Of a DNA stretch of 64,000 bases, positions 15,962 through 25,199 are shown in pieces. The stretch lies in NCBI GenBank assembly GCA_050485685.1, contig JBJHBW010000008.1, forward strand, positions 50,909-114,908, given 5' to 3'. The position numbers and the translations under genes are program-made. Each line of letters starts with the position of its first letter. The stretch's first letter is position 1. The notes under the pieces are model-generated. The model was not told the DNA's origin, made no database searches, and saw only the letters and a program-made list of their open reading frames with translations. The stretch comes from JBJHBP01 sp050485685 (GTDB lineage: Bacteria > Pseudomonadota > Gammaproteobacteria > Steroidobacterales > Rariloculaceae).

Positions 15962-17314
15962 TCAGCGACAGCGGCCGAACTGCAGTGCCTGACCTCGCGG
16001 CGCCCCCACGATCTGTCCGTCACGGTAGACCGGCTGCCCGTTGAGAATCGTCATCTGAACGGCACCACGAAATGTCTGGCCAGCGAACGGTGACCATCCG
16101 CAGCGATACAGCACGTTATCGTCGCTCACCTGGGTTCGTGCGTCCGGGTTCACCGCAACCAGGTCGGCGAAATATCCTTCGCGGATGAATCCGCGATCGA
16201 TGACACGAAAACGTCGCGCCGGATTATGTGCGGTCTTCTCGACGATCAGTTCCAGCGTGAACTCGCCCTGGCTGTGCAGCTCCAGAAGTGCCGGCAGCAG
16301 GTGCTGCACCAGCGGCAGGCCCGCCGGCGCCTCGAAGTAGGGACGCGCCTTTTCCTCCAGCGTGTGCGGTGCATGATCGGTGGCGATCACATCGATCGTG
16401 CCGTTTCGCACCGCCTCCAGCAGAGCCGCCCGGTCCTCGGGACGTTTGATGGCCGGATTGCACTTGATGCGTGTGCCCAGCGCCGGATAGTCCGTCTGGT
16501 CGAACCACAGATGATGCACACAGGCTTCCACGGTGATGTTCTTGTCTTCAACCGCACCGGGAGAGAACAGTGCCAGCTCACGCTCGGTCGTCAGATGCAG
16601 CACGTGCAGCTGGGTGCCGTGGCGCCGGGCCAGATCCACCGCCATCGACGATGACTTGAAGCACGCTTCCGCCGAGCGGATTTCAGGGTGTGCCGTGATC
16701 GGCACGTCATCGCCATAACGCTCGCGGAACCGGCGCTCGGCTTCGAGAATCATCGGCGTATCCTCGCAGTGCACCGCAACCGGCACCGGCGCGTCTGCGA
16801 AAATGCGATCCAGTGTGTCGGGGTCGTCGACCAGCATGTTGCCGGTGGATGCGCCCATGAACACTTTCACACCACAGGCGAGTTCCGGGCCCACACGCCG
16901 CACTTCCTCGATGTTGGTATTGGTCGCACCCAGGTAGAACGCCCAGTTCGCATGGCTGGTCTCGCCGGCAATGCCCCGCTTGGCGCGCAGCTGATCGAGG
17001 TCCACCGTGGCCGGCGACGTGTTGGGCATATCAAAGAAGCTCGTGACGCCGCCAGCCAGCGCGGCCCGTGATTCGGTCGCAATCGTCGCCTTGTGCGGCA
17101 TGCCCGGATCACGGAAATGCACCTGATCGTCGATAAGGCCCGGCAGCAGAAAACACCCGGCCAGATCGACCACTTCGGCGCCGTCGGCCGACAGCTGCGG
17201 GCCGATCAGGGCGATCCGCTCACCCTCGATACGCACGTCGGCATCGAAGATTCGTCCCTCGTTGACGATTCGGGCGTTGACCAGCAACAAGGGCTTTTGC
17301 AGTGCAGAAGTCAT
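15962..17314 (-). CDS. pyrC: Dihydroorotase (amidohydrolase family)
   Basis: The 450-residue cyclic amidohydrolase interconverts carbamoyl-aspartate and dihydroorotate in pyrimidine synthesis. Motifs seen: DDQVHFRDPG (62-71), AVHCEDTP, LHVLHLTT and ATDHAPHT, the metal-binding set of the DHOase/allantoinase family. The first histidine of the usual HxH is glutamine (Q64), a variant I know from some bacterial dihydroorotases (DDQVHFREPG type). A hydantoinase- or allantoinase-like substrate cannot be fully excluded. The start is MTSALQKP; the 20 extra upstream codons are unconserved. It is divergent from the M16 peptidase. Confidence 0.82.
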   Translation of the reverse strand: MTSALQKPLLLVNARIVNEGRIFDADVRIEGERIALIGPQLSADGAEVVDLAGCFLLPGLIDDQVHFRDPGMPHKATIATESRAALAGGVTSFFDMPNTSPATVDLDQLRAKRGIAGETSHANWAFYLGATNTNIEEVRRVGPELACGVKVFMGASTGNMLVDDPDTLDRIFADAPVPVAVHCEDTPMILEAERRFRERYGDDVPITAHPEIRSAEACFKSSSMAVDLARRHGTQLHVLHLTTERELALFSPGAVEDKNITVEACVHHLWFDQTDYPALGTRIKCNPAIKRPEDRAALLEAVRNGTIDVIATDHAPHTLEEKARPYFEAPAGLPLVQHLLPALLELHSQGEFTLELIVEKTAHNPARRFRVIDRGFIREGYFADLVAVNPDARTQVSDDNVLYRCGWSPFAGQTFRGAVQMTILNGQPVYRDGQIVGAPRGQALQFGRCR

Positions 17315-17537
17315 GATGAACACTTTCCGATCGGCTGATTTATACTCGGGCACGCAGCATGCCATCCCGGCCACCGCGACCGCCAGAGGCCGCGCCCGGA
17401 ACCCCGGACCGGTGCCGACAGTCTGTGTGATATGGCGGCACAGACGACCGCCGCAGTGCTACCGGGCAGTACCCGAACCTCAGAACCGGAAAGACGAAGC
17501 GACCACAAGTGCTTCACAAACGACACAGGTACCAGCG

Positions 17538-20294
17538 ATGAAGCGAACCACAACGAGCTTGTCGGCCACCATTCTCGCCGCAATGGCAGCATCCATGATG
17601 CTGGCCTGGCCGACACTGGCCAGCGAAGGCGAAGTGTTCATTCCCTATGACGAGTTCTATCTGGACAACGGCCTGCGCGTCATCGTGCACGAAGATCGCA
17701 AGGCGCCCATCGTCGCAGTGACCGTCTGGTACCACGTCGGCTCCAAGGACGAGCTGCCCGGCCGCACCGGCTTCGGGCATCTGTTCGAACACCTGATGTT
17801 CAACGGCACGGAAAACTACGACGCCGAATACTTCGGGCCATTCCAGCAGGTCGGTGCGACCAGCATGAACGGCACCATAGATTTCGATCGCACCGCGTAC
17901 TTCCAGACCGTGCCCACCACGGCACTCGATCTCGCGCTGTGGATGGAATCCGATCGAATGGGACATCTGCTGGGTGCCGTGACCCAGGAGAAGCTGGACG
18001 TGGAAGTCGGCGTCGTAGCGAACGAGAAGCGCCAGCGCCAGGGACAGCCCTATGGCACGGCTCTGGACTCCGTCTTCGGCGCCCTGTTCCCGGCCCCGCA
18101 TCCGTATTCCTGGATGCCCATCGGCTCCATTGAAGATCTGGAAGCGGCCACACTGGAAGACGTACACCACTGGTTCGAGAACTGGTACGGCCCGAACAAC
18201 GCAACGCTGGTTCTGGCCGGCGACATAGACCTTGAAACCGCGAAGCGCAAGGTACAGCACTACTTCGGCGACATTCAGCCCGGGCCTCCGATAGAAAGAC
18301 AGCTGCGTAACATCCCGCCGGACCTGGCCGCGCAGCGTATTCGCAAGCAGGATCGTGTGCCGCAGGCGCGCGTGTATCGCGCCTGGCTGGGTCCGGAGTG
18401 GCTGGATGACGACGCCACGCGTATCCATCTCGCCAATCGCATTCTCACCGGCGGGCGCACCGCCCGACTTGACCGAAGACTCGTCTATGAGGACCAGATC
18501 GCCACATCCATAGGCTCGTATGCATTCACCGGCGAAATCGCCGGCGCTTACATCGTCTGGGCCACCGTGCAGCCGGGCGGCGATATCGCTGAGGTGGAGC
18601 GTGTGCTGGATGAGGAACTGCAGAGGTTTCTCGAGGAAGGCCCGACACAGCAGGAGCTGGACCGTGTGCGCACCCAGGTGCGTGCCGGATTTATTCGCGG
18701 CATAGAGCAGGTGGGCGGGTTCAGTGGCAAGAGCAACATCCTGGCCGAATACGCTGTTTTCGGCGGACGGCCGGACTTCTATCGCCAATCCCTTCAAGTG
18801 ATGGATGAGGCCACGCCCGAGGATGTACGCGCGACCGCCGCGGCGTGGATACGCGGCCAGGGTGTCACGCTGGAAATCCATCCGTTTGACAGTTCACTGC
18901 GCGCTTCAGGCGAAGGTGCCGACCGCTCCGCGCTGCCGTTTCCCGATGAATTCCCGCACGCGCCTTTCCCCGAGATGCGCCAGGCCACACTCAGTAACGG
19001 CATGCGACTGATCGTCGCCGAGAGGCGCGCGGTGCCGGTGGTCCAGTTCAGTCTGCAGATGAACGCCGGTTATGCGGCCGACCAGTTCGCCCTGCCCGGC
19101 ACGGCCAGCCTGGCCATGCAGATGCTGGACGAAGGCACACGCAATCGAAGCTCGCTGGAGATCAGCGAGCGCCTCGCGAACCTCGGCGCCAATCTCGGCA
19201 CCGGCGCGAATCTCGATCTGGTTTCCGTCAGCCTGTCGGCCCTGCGCGAGAACCTGGATGAATCACTGGACATCTATGCCGACGTGATTCTGAACCCCGT
19301 GTTTCCGGACAATGAACTGGAGCGGCTGCGGCGTCAGCGGCTGTCCACGATTCAGCAGGAGCAGACCACACCGATGTCCATGGCGCTGCGGGTATTCCCC
19401 AGCCTCCTGTACGGCGAAGGCCATGCCTATGCACTGCCGATGACCGGCTCCGGCACACCGGAGTCGGTGCAGGCCATCACACGAGAGCAGCTGGTGGATT
19501 TCCACCGCACCTGGTTCCGGCCGGATAACGCGACACTGATCGTGGTCGGAGATACCGACCTGGACGAGATCCTGCCCAGAGTGGAACGGCTGTTCGCAGG
19601 CTGGGAGGCGGCCACGGTCCCCGACCGCACGCTGCCGGAAGTGGACCGTCCCGACGGCCCGCGTGTCTTTCTGATCAACCGTCCAGGCTCCGAGCAGAGC
19701 ATGATCATGGCCGGACAGCTCGTCGCACCGAAACGCGAAGAGGATGACCTTGCGATCCGCACCATGAACGACGTGCTGGGCGGAAACTTCATGGCGCGCA
19801 TCAACATGAATCTTCGCGAAGACAAGGGCTGGTCGTATGGCGCAAGCTCGGCCATCGTGGAAACGGCGGCACAGCGCCCGTTCATTGCCTATGCCCCGGT
19901 TCAGACCGACATGACTGCGCCGGCCATGCGCGAGATGCTTCGCGAGATCGAGGACATCACGTCCGCAAGGCCCATCACGGACGACGAGGTCAGCACCTCC
20001 AAGCGGCGTGCCACGCTGACGCTGCCGGGGCGCTGGGAGACCGCGAGCTCGGTCGCGTCGGACATCGCCCAACTGGTGCGCTTCGGCTTGCCGGATGACT
20101 ACTGGTATGACTATGCGGACATGGTCGAGTCATTGTCAGTGGATCAGGTGCGTGCCGCTGCAGACAGCGAGCTCTCACCCGGGCAACTGACGTGGATAGT
20201 GGTCGGCGATCTCTCGCTGGTCGAAGATGAAGTACGCGAGCTCGGGTTCGGCCCGGCGCAGGTGATCGATACCGAAGGCAACGTCATACGCTGA
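17538..20294 (+). CDS. Periplasmic M16 zinc metallopeptidase, two-domain
   Basis: The 918-residue pitrilysin-type peptidase has a signal peptide (MKRTTTSLSATILAAMAASM..., ending TLAS). The N-terminal catalytic domain has the inverted zinc motif HLFEH (81-85) and the distal glutamate ligand near residue 163 (ANEKRQR). The second half (from about 475) is a catalytically inactive M16C-type domain with the RYG-like substrate-binding segment. It likely degrades peptides in the periplasm. The start is the ATG with the signal peptide; the upstream frame is long but unconserved. Confidence 0.92.
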   Translation: MKRTTTSLSATILAAMAASMMLAWPTLASEGEVFIPYDEFYLDNGLRVIVHEDRKAPIVAVTVWYHVGSKDELPGRTGFGHLFEHLMFNGTENYDAEYFGPFQQVGATSMNGTIDFDRTAYFQTVPTTALDLALWMESDRMGHLLGAVTQEKLDVEVGVVANEKRQRQGQPYGTALDSVFGALFPAPHPYSWMPIGSIEDLEAATLEDVHHWFENWYGPNNATLVLAGDIDLETAKRKVQHYFGDIQPGPPIERQLRNIPPDLAAQRIRKQDRVPQARVYRAWLGPEWLDDDATRIHLANRILTGGRTARLDRRLVYEDQIATSIGSYAFTGEIAGAYIVWATVQPGGDIAEVERVLDEELQRFLEEGPTQQELDRVRTQVRAGFIRGIEQVGGFSGKSNILAEYAVFGGRPDFYRQSLQVMDEATPEDVRATAAAWIRGQGVTLEIHPFDSSLRASGEGADRSALPFPDEFPHAPFPEMRQATLSNGMRLIVAERRAVPVVQFSLQMNAGYAADQFALPGTASLAMQMLDEGTRNRSSLEISERLANLGANLGTGANLDLVSVSLSALRENLDESLDIYADVILNPVFPDNELERLRRQRLSTIQQEQTTPMSMALRVFPSLLYGEGHAYALPMTGSGTPESVQAITREQLVDFHRTWFRPDNATLIVVGDTDLDEILPRVERLFAGWEAATVPDRTLPEVDRPDGPRVFLINRPGSEQSMIMAGQLVAPKREEDDLAIRTMNDVLGGNFMARINMNLREDKGWSYGASSAIVETAAQRPFIAYAPVQTDMTAPAMREMLREIEDITSARPITDDEVSTSKRRATLTLPGRWETASSVASDIAQLVRFGLPDDYWYDYADMVESLSVDQVRAAADSELSPGQLTWIVVGDLSLVEDEVRELGFGPAQVIDTEGNVIR

Positions 20295-20462
20295 TCCGCG
20301 ACAGGCAATCCGCACGCGCAGTGAATGCAATTCGCTGCGCACATACCTCGCGACGCACGGGCGGGCTGCGCTTGAAACGATAAAGCGGCGTATGCAGAAT
20401 GATGCGCCGCGTCAGACCCGCTCGCATGGCGGGCATTCGAAGTTTCCACCAGAGCAGGCGCG

Positions 20463-21398
20463 ATGATCGACTGTCAGGGCTTGACCAAGGAGTACGGACA
20501 TCTCCGTGCGGTAGACGACCTGAGTTTCCAGGTCCGTCCGGGTGAGGTACTGGGTTTTCTCGGACCGAACGGTGCCGGGAAGACCACCACCATGCGCATC
20601 ATTGCCGGATTCCTGCCGGCGACGTCCGGTCAGGTGCGCGTGTGTGGCTTCGACGTCGAATCGCAGCCCACCGACGCAAAGCGTTGCGTGGGCTATCTGC
20701 CGGAAGGTGCGCCCAGCTACGCGGAAATGACCCCGCGGTCGTTTCTCGATTTCATCGCCGACGTGCGCGGCCTGCCTGCCGCGACCCGCAGGCAGCGCCT
20801 GGAGGAGGTCTATGCGCAGCTGCACCTGGAGCCGGTGCTGGATCGCAGCATAGAGAAGCTGTCCAAGGGCTATCGCCGACGTGTGGGCCTAGCGCAGGCC
20901 ATTCTGCACGATCCTCAGGTTCTGATTCTGGACGAACCCACCGACGGACTCGATCCCAACCAGAAGCACGAGGTTCGCGACCTGATCAATCGTATGGCGG
21001 CCGACAAGACCATCATCATTTCCACCCATGTTCTGGAAGAGGTGGACGCCTTGTGCAACCGCGCAATCATCATTGCGCACGGCAGGATACTCGCTGACGA
21101 CACGCCGCGCGGATTGCTGACGCGATCGAAGTTTCACAACGCGGTCTCCGTGGTATTCGAGGACCCGGCCGCCCTCGAGCAGGCACAGAAGGCCATCGCC
21201 GCCCTGCCGGAAGTCTCCGAGATAGAACTGGACCGCAACACCGGCAGGCTGACTGCGTTCCCGGCCGCTGGCCGGCTGCCGCTGTCCGCCATCAATGAAC
21301 TGTCCGAGCGCAATGCGTGGCAACTGTCGGAGCTGCACCTGGAGTCGGGACGCATGGACGAGGTGTTCCGTTCTGTCACCGGGGGGGCAAGCGCATGA
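20463..21398 (+). CDS. ABC transporter ATP-binding protein (GldA-like)
   Basis: The 311-residue ATPase has Walker A GPNGAGKTT (about 38-46), an LSKGYRRRVGLAQA signature, Walker B LILDEPTDGLD and the H-loop ISTHVLEEV. The C-terminal extension of about 90 residues resembles the DUF4162 domain of GldA-type ATPases. It is the first gene of a four-gene cassette with a permease, a GldG-like protein and a DUF4340 protein, overlapping the permease by ATGA. In Bacteroidetes such proteins are linked to gliding; in Gammaproteobacteria the substrate is unknown. Confidence 0.9.
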   Translation: MIDCQGLTKEYGHLRAVDDLSFQVRPGEVLGFLGPNGAGKTTTMRIIAGFLPATSGQVRVCGFDVESQPTDAKRCVGYLPEGAPSYAEMTPRSFLDFIADVRGLPAATRRQRLEEVYAQLHLEPVLDRSIEKLSKGYRRRVGLAQAILHDPQVLILDEPTDGLDPNQKHEVRDLINRMAADKTIIISTHVLEEVDALCNRAIIIAHGRILADDTPRGLLTRSKFHNAVSVVFEDPAALEQAQKAIAALPEVSEIELDRNTGRLTAFPAAGRLPLSAINELSERNAWQLSELHLESGRMDEVFRSVTGGASA

Positions 21399-22129
21399 GC
21401 GGCATGCTGGCGATATTCCGGCGCGAACTGCGCAGCTATTTCATCACGCCGCTGGCCTACGTGTTCATCGTCATCTTCCTGGTGCTGTCGGGAGCCTTCA
21501 CTTTCTACCTCGGCAATTTCTACGAACGAGGCCAGGCGGATCTGGGGCCGTTCTTCACGTTTCATCCATGGCTCTACCTGTTCCTGGTACCGGCGCTGAG
21601 CATGCGGCTGTGGGCCGAGGAACGGAAAGCCGGCAGCATAGAACTGCTGATGACGCTGCCGGTCGAGGTCTGGCAGGCCGTGGCCGGAAAATTTCTGGCC
21701 GCCTGGCTGTTCACGGCACTGGCGCTGGCACTGACGTTTCCGATCTGGATCACCGTCAACTTTCTCGGCTCACCCGACAACGGCGTGATCGTCGCCGCTT
21801 ACATCGGGAGCCTGCTGATGGCCGGCGGCTTCCTGGCGGTCGGTGCCTGCATATCCGCGATCACGAAGAATCAGGTCATCGCGTTCATCCTGACCGTGGT
21901 CGCATGCTTCATCTTCCTGCTGGCCGGCTTTCCGCTCGTCCTCGACGTATTCTCCGCATGGGCGCCGCAGGCGCTGGTGGACGCCATTGCGAGCCTGAGT
22001 TTCCTCACCCATTTCAACAACATCAGCCGCGGCGTCATAGACCTGCGCAATCTGGTGTATTTCGCCCTGCTGATCGGGGCATTCCTGTATGCGAATGCCG
22101 TCCTGCTGCACCTGAAGAAGGCGGATTGA
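21395..22129 (+). CDS. ABC-2 type permease (GldF-like)
   Basis: The integral membrane protein has 244 residues and six predicted helices, starting MSGMLAIFRRELRSYFITPLAY. A conserved FHPWLYLFLVPALSMRLWAEERKAGSIELLMTLP core (in two parts) is typical of the GldF/NosY-like ABC-2 permeases. The start overlaps the stop of the ATPase gene by ATGA. The next gene follows after four bases. It should form the membrane pore of the cassette; what it moves is not known. Confidence 0.9.
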   Translation: MSGMLAIFRRELRSYFITPLAYVFIVIFLVLSGAFTFYLGNFYERGQADLGPFFTFHPWLYLFLVPALSMRLWAEERKAGSIELLMTLPVEVWQAVAGKFLAAWLFTALALALTFPIWITVNFLGSPDNGVIVAAYIGSLLMAGGFLAVGACISAITKNQVIAFILTVVACFIFLLAGFPLVLDVFSAWAPQALVDAIASLSFLTHFNNISRGVIDLRNLVYFALLIGAFLYANAVLLHLKKAD

Positions 22130-22133
22130 CGAC

Positions 22134-24029
22134 ATGAGCATGGCGCAACGACGCAAGGTCGGCTACTCGTCTCTGGCTCTGCTGGCGGTGGCGTTCATCG
22201 CCGCGGTGATGGCCAGCAACACGCTGCTGCGCGGCGTGCGTGTGGACCTGACCGAGAATCGCCTCTACACGCTGTCACAGGGCACCCGCAACATCCTTGC
22301 GAACATCGAGGAACCCATCAACCTCTACTACTTCTACTCCGACCGCGAGACGCGCAACGTGCCCTTCCTGCGCAGTTATGCGGGGCGTGTACGCGAGATG
22401 TTGTCGGAGTTTGCGGCTGCTTCCAATGGCCGTCTGGTCGTGCAGACCATCGATCCGCTGCCGTTCTCGGAGGATGAGGACCGCGCTTCGCTGTTTGGCC
22501 TGGAGCCGGTCAACCTCGGCACCATGGCACAGAACGTGTACTTCGGTCTTGCCGGCACCAACGCCGTCGGTGACGAAGCCGCGATTCCGTTCTTTCAGCC
22601 CGACAAGGAGGCGTTCCTGGAGTACGACCTCGCCAGGCTGATCTACAGTCTCGCCAATCCCGAGAAGCCAGTGATCGGCCTGCTCACCGGGGTGCCGGTG
22701 ACCGGCGGCTTCGATCCCCAGCTGCAGCAGGCCACCCAGCCATGGATGAGCGTGCAGCAGGCACGCCAGCTCTTCGAGGTGCGCGCGCTGCCGATGAATC
22801 TGGACCGCATCGATGACGACGTGGAAGTGCTGTGGGTGGTCCAGCCGGGCGTGCTGGAAGAGCGCACGCTGTATGCCATCGATCAGTTCGTGCTGGGCGG
22901 CGGGCGGGCCGTTTTCTTCATCGACCCGTTCGTTGAAATCACCTCCTACGATGCCGACCCCATGGGCTTCGGCCAGGCCAGCGCCGTGGAGCTTGCACCG
23001 CTGCTGGATGCGTGGGGCGTGGACTTCTCTTACGACACGGTCGTAACCGACAACATCTATGCACTGAGTGTCGCCGGTGGTTTCGGCCAGCGCGCGATCC
23101 GGCACATCGGCCTGCTGGGGCCCGATTTCGACGTCATGGATCAGGAAGACGTGGTGACGGCCGGGCTTGAAACCGTCAACTTCAGCACACCGGGACACTT
23201 CGAGCTCAACGCCGATGCCCAGGCCTCGCTGCTGCCGTTGATCTGGACCAGCACCGAATCGGCGACGATGCAGACCGGCCTGTTCCAGTTCCTGCAGGAC
23301 CCGGAAGTCCTGCTCGACGACTTCGTACCCGCCGGCCGCAGCCACGTACTGGCTGCCCGACTGCAGGGCCCCCTGCGCAGCGCATTTCCCGACGGCCCGC
23401 CGATCGGTCTGCAGGACGACGACGAACCGGATGGCGACGCGCCCGATCCGGCCATGCATCGCAATACCACCACGAATGCCAATCTGATTCTGGTCGGTGA
23501 CGTGGATGTGCTGAGCAACCGCCTCTGGGTGCAGGAGCAGAGCTTTCTGGGGCAGCCGCTGGTCACGGCGTTTGCCAGCAACGGCGACTTTGTCGTCAAC
23601 ATTCTCGACAACCTGACCGGCAGTGCGGATCTGATCGGCCTGCGCAGCCGCGCCACCTTCTCGCGACCGTTCACGACCGTGGAAACACTGCGGCGCGAGG
23701 CGGACGCGCGATTCCGCCAGACCGAACAGGCATTGCAGGCCGAGCTGGCCGAAACCGAAAGGCGGCTGGGCGAACTGCAGGCGACGCGTGAGGATCAGGG
23801 ATCGCTGCTGATGAGCCCGGAGCAGCAGGCCGAGATCGACCGCTTCCTGCAGCAGCAGCTGCAGATTCGTCGTGAGCTGCGCGCGGTACGTCGCGATCTG
23901 GATCGCAGCATAGAGAGCCTGGGCACTGCACTGAAGGTCATCAACATCACGCTGGTGCCGGGTCTACTGATACTCGTCACGCTGATCGTCGTTGCGGTAC
24001 GACGCAACCGGCGGGGTGCCGGCAGATGA
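22134..24029 (+). CDS. GldG-like ABC auxiliary protein
   Basis: The 631-residue protein has an N-terminal transmembrane helix (about 10-32), a large extracytoplasmic domain of the GldG / ABC_transp_aux family beginning VDLTENRLYTLSQGTRNIL, a helical coiled region (about 520-590) and a C-terminal helix (about 600-622) with a basic tail. It probably forms the periplasmic part of the exporter. It begins four bases after the permease stop and overlaps the DUF4340 gene by ATGA. Confidence 0.88.
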   Translation: MSMAQRRKVGYSSLALLAVAFIAAVMASNTLLRGVRVDLTENRLYTLSQGTRNILANIEEPINLYYFYSDRETRNVPFLRSYAGRVREMLSEFAAASNGRLVVQTIDPLPFSEDEDRASLFGLEPVNLGTMAQNVYFGLAGTNAVGDEAAIPFFQPDKEAFLEYDLARLIYSLANPEKPVIGLLTGVPVTGGFDPQLQQATQPWMSVQQARQLFEVRALPMNLDRIDDDVEVLWVVQPGVLEERTLYAIDQFVLGGGRAVFFIDPFVEITSYDADPMGFGQASAVELAPLLDAWGVDFSYDTVVTDNIYALSVAGGFGQRAIRHIGLLGPDFDVMDQEDVVTAGLETVNFSTPGHFELNADAQASLLPLIWTSTESATMQTGLFQFLQDPEVLLDDFVPAGRSHVLAARLQGPLRSAFPDGPPIGLQDDDEPDGDAPDPAMHRNTTTNANLILVGDVDVLSNRLWVQEQSFLGQPLVTAFASNGDFVVNILDNLTGSADLIGLRSRATFSRPFTTVETLRREADARFRQTEQALQAELAETERRLGELQATREDQGSLLMSPEQQAEIDRFLQQQLQIRRELRAVRRDLDRSIESLGTALKVINITLVPGLLILVTLIVVAVRRNRRGAGR

Positions 24030-25093
24030 ACAACCGGGTGCTGATGATAGTGACCGTATTGCTGGTCACACTGGTGCTTGTCCTGCATCTTGGCGAGGAC
24101 AGCCATCGCCCGGACATTGAAACGGGACAGCCGTTCCTGCCGGCACTGGGCACGCTGGTTGACGACCTCAGCACGATCACCGTCACCCGGGGCGGCAATG
24201 AGACGGTAGCCACCCTGGACCGGGACGGTGAACGCTGGACGGTACGCGAGCGCGACGGATACCCGGCCGACATGACCCGGATTCGCGAAACCCTGAGCGC
24301 ACTGGCCGAAGCCCGCATCGTGGAGCCGAAGACGGCCAGCGAGCGCTTCTATGACCGTCTGGGCGTGGAGTCGGTGGCGCTGCCGACCGCAACGGGAACC
24401 CGGATCACTTTCGCGGGCCGCGGCGAGACCATTGCCGTGGTGATCGGCGATCTGGCCACCGCCGGTCAGCGATTCGCACGGCTGGAAGATGCCGAGCAAA
24501 GCTATCAGATCGACCGTGACCCTGCGCCTGCACGGAGCATCGCCGACTGGCTGGATGCGCGCATTCTGGATCTGCCGAACGAGCGCATCCAACAGGTCAC
24601 CATTGACCACACGGACGGCGAACGCCTGACCCTGTCACGTGCGGAAGCAGGACAGACCAACTTCACGATAGAACCGATACCCGAGGGCCGTGAGCTGATG
24701 TATCCGGGTGTCGGAAACACCATAGGCGGCGCGCTGCGCAGTCTGCGCCTGGAGGATGTTCGGGTCGATGCCGGCCCCCCGGCCACCGATACCGTGCCGG
24801 ACGATGTGACGGCCGAACATGCAACGGCGGATCTGGCGACCTCCGACGTCACCGTCGAGTACCGCACTTTCGACGGCCTGGTGATCACCGTTCATGGATC
24901 AGGGCGCGGCAACGAGGCGTGGACCACCTTCCTTGCCGACGTGGACGCCGAGGCGGCGGATGTTGACCTTGCCGCGCGTCAGGCCGAAGCCGATGCGATC
25001 AACGAGCGCGTCGCCGGCTGGCGCTACCGGCTGCCCGCGTTCCAGTATGAGCAGATGACCCGGCGCATGGCCGATCTGCTGCAGTCGGGCTGA
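24026..25093 (+). CDS. DUF4340 domain-containing membrane-anchored protein
   Basis: The 355-residue protein has a short N-terminal helix (about 4-20) and a periplasmic body with repeated beta-rich units (GERWTVRERDGYPADMTRIRE ... RFYDRLGV), the hallmark of DUF4340. It is the last gene of the GldAFG-like cassette and is always found in this place in related genomes to my knowledge. Function unknown; it probably acts with the GldG-like protein outside the membrane. Confidence 0.85.
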   Translation: MNNRVLMIVTVLLVTLVLVLHLGEDSHRPDIETGQPFLPALGTLVDDLSTITVTRGGNETVATLDRDGERWTVRERDGYPADMTRIRETLSALAEARIVEPKTASERFYDRLGVESVALPTATGTRITFAGRGETIAVVIGDLATAGQRFARLEDAEQSYQIDRDPAPARSIADWLDARILDLPNERIQQVTIDHTDGERLTLSRAEAGQTNFTIEPIPEGRELMYPGVGNTIGGALRSLRLEDVRVDAGPPATDTVPDDVTAEHATADLATSDVTVEYRTFDGLVITVHGSGRGNEAWTTFLADVDAEAADVDLAARQAEADAINERVAGWRYRLPAFQYEQMTRRMADLLQSG

Positions 25094-25174
25094 ATCCCTG
25101 CCGGGGCCGCGGATCGCGTAAGATAGCGCCCTTTTCACAACAAACAGGGACGCTGACGGCGTAACATCCGCACA

Positions 25175-25189
25175 ACGCCGCTGCGGCGT
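25175..25189 (+). promoter_or_regulatory. Hairpin in the ilvA leader
   Basis: ACGCCG and CGGCGT pair around a CTG loop, ending 11 bases before the ilvA ATG. No clear Shine-Dalgarno sequence is visible there, so the hairpin may affect translation initiation. The effect is inferred only. Confidence 0.3.
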
Positions 25190-25199
25190 ATCAGCCCTC

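Noticed and set aside
15817..16023. Small minus-strand frame with CxxC and CxCxxC motifs resembling a zinc finger
   Set aside because: It overlaps the 3' end of the dihydroorotase gene, has no ribosome site, and reads through the inverted repeat; the cysteines are likely chance.
17514..18881. Minus-strand open frame opposite the M16 peptidase
   Set aside because: Shadow frame: it mirrors the codon pattern of the peptidase gene and shows no motifs or start signals.
22275..23459. Minus-strand open frame within the GldG-like gene
   Set aside because: Shadow frame in a translated region with GldG motifs on the plus strand; no ribosome site.
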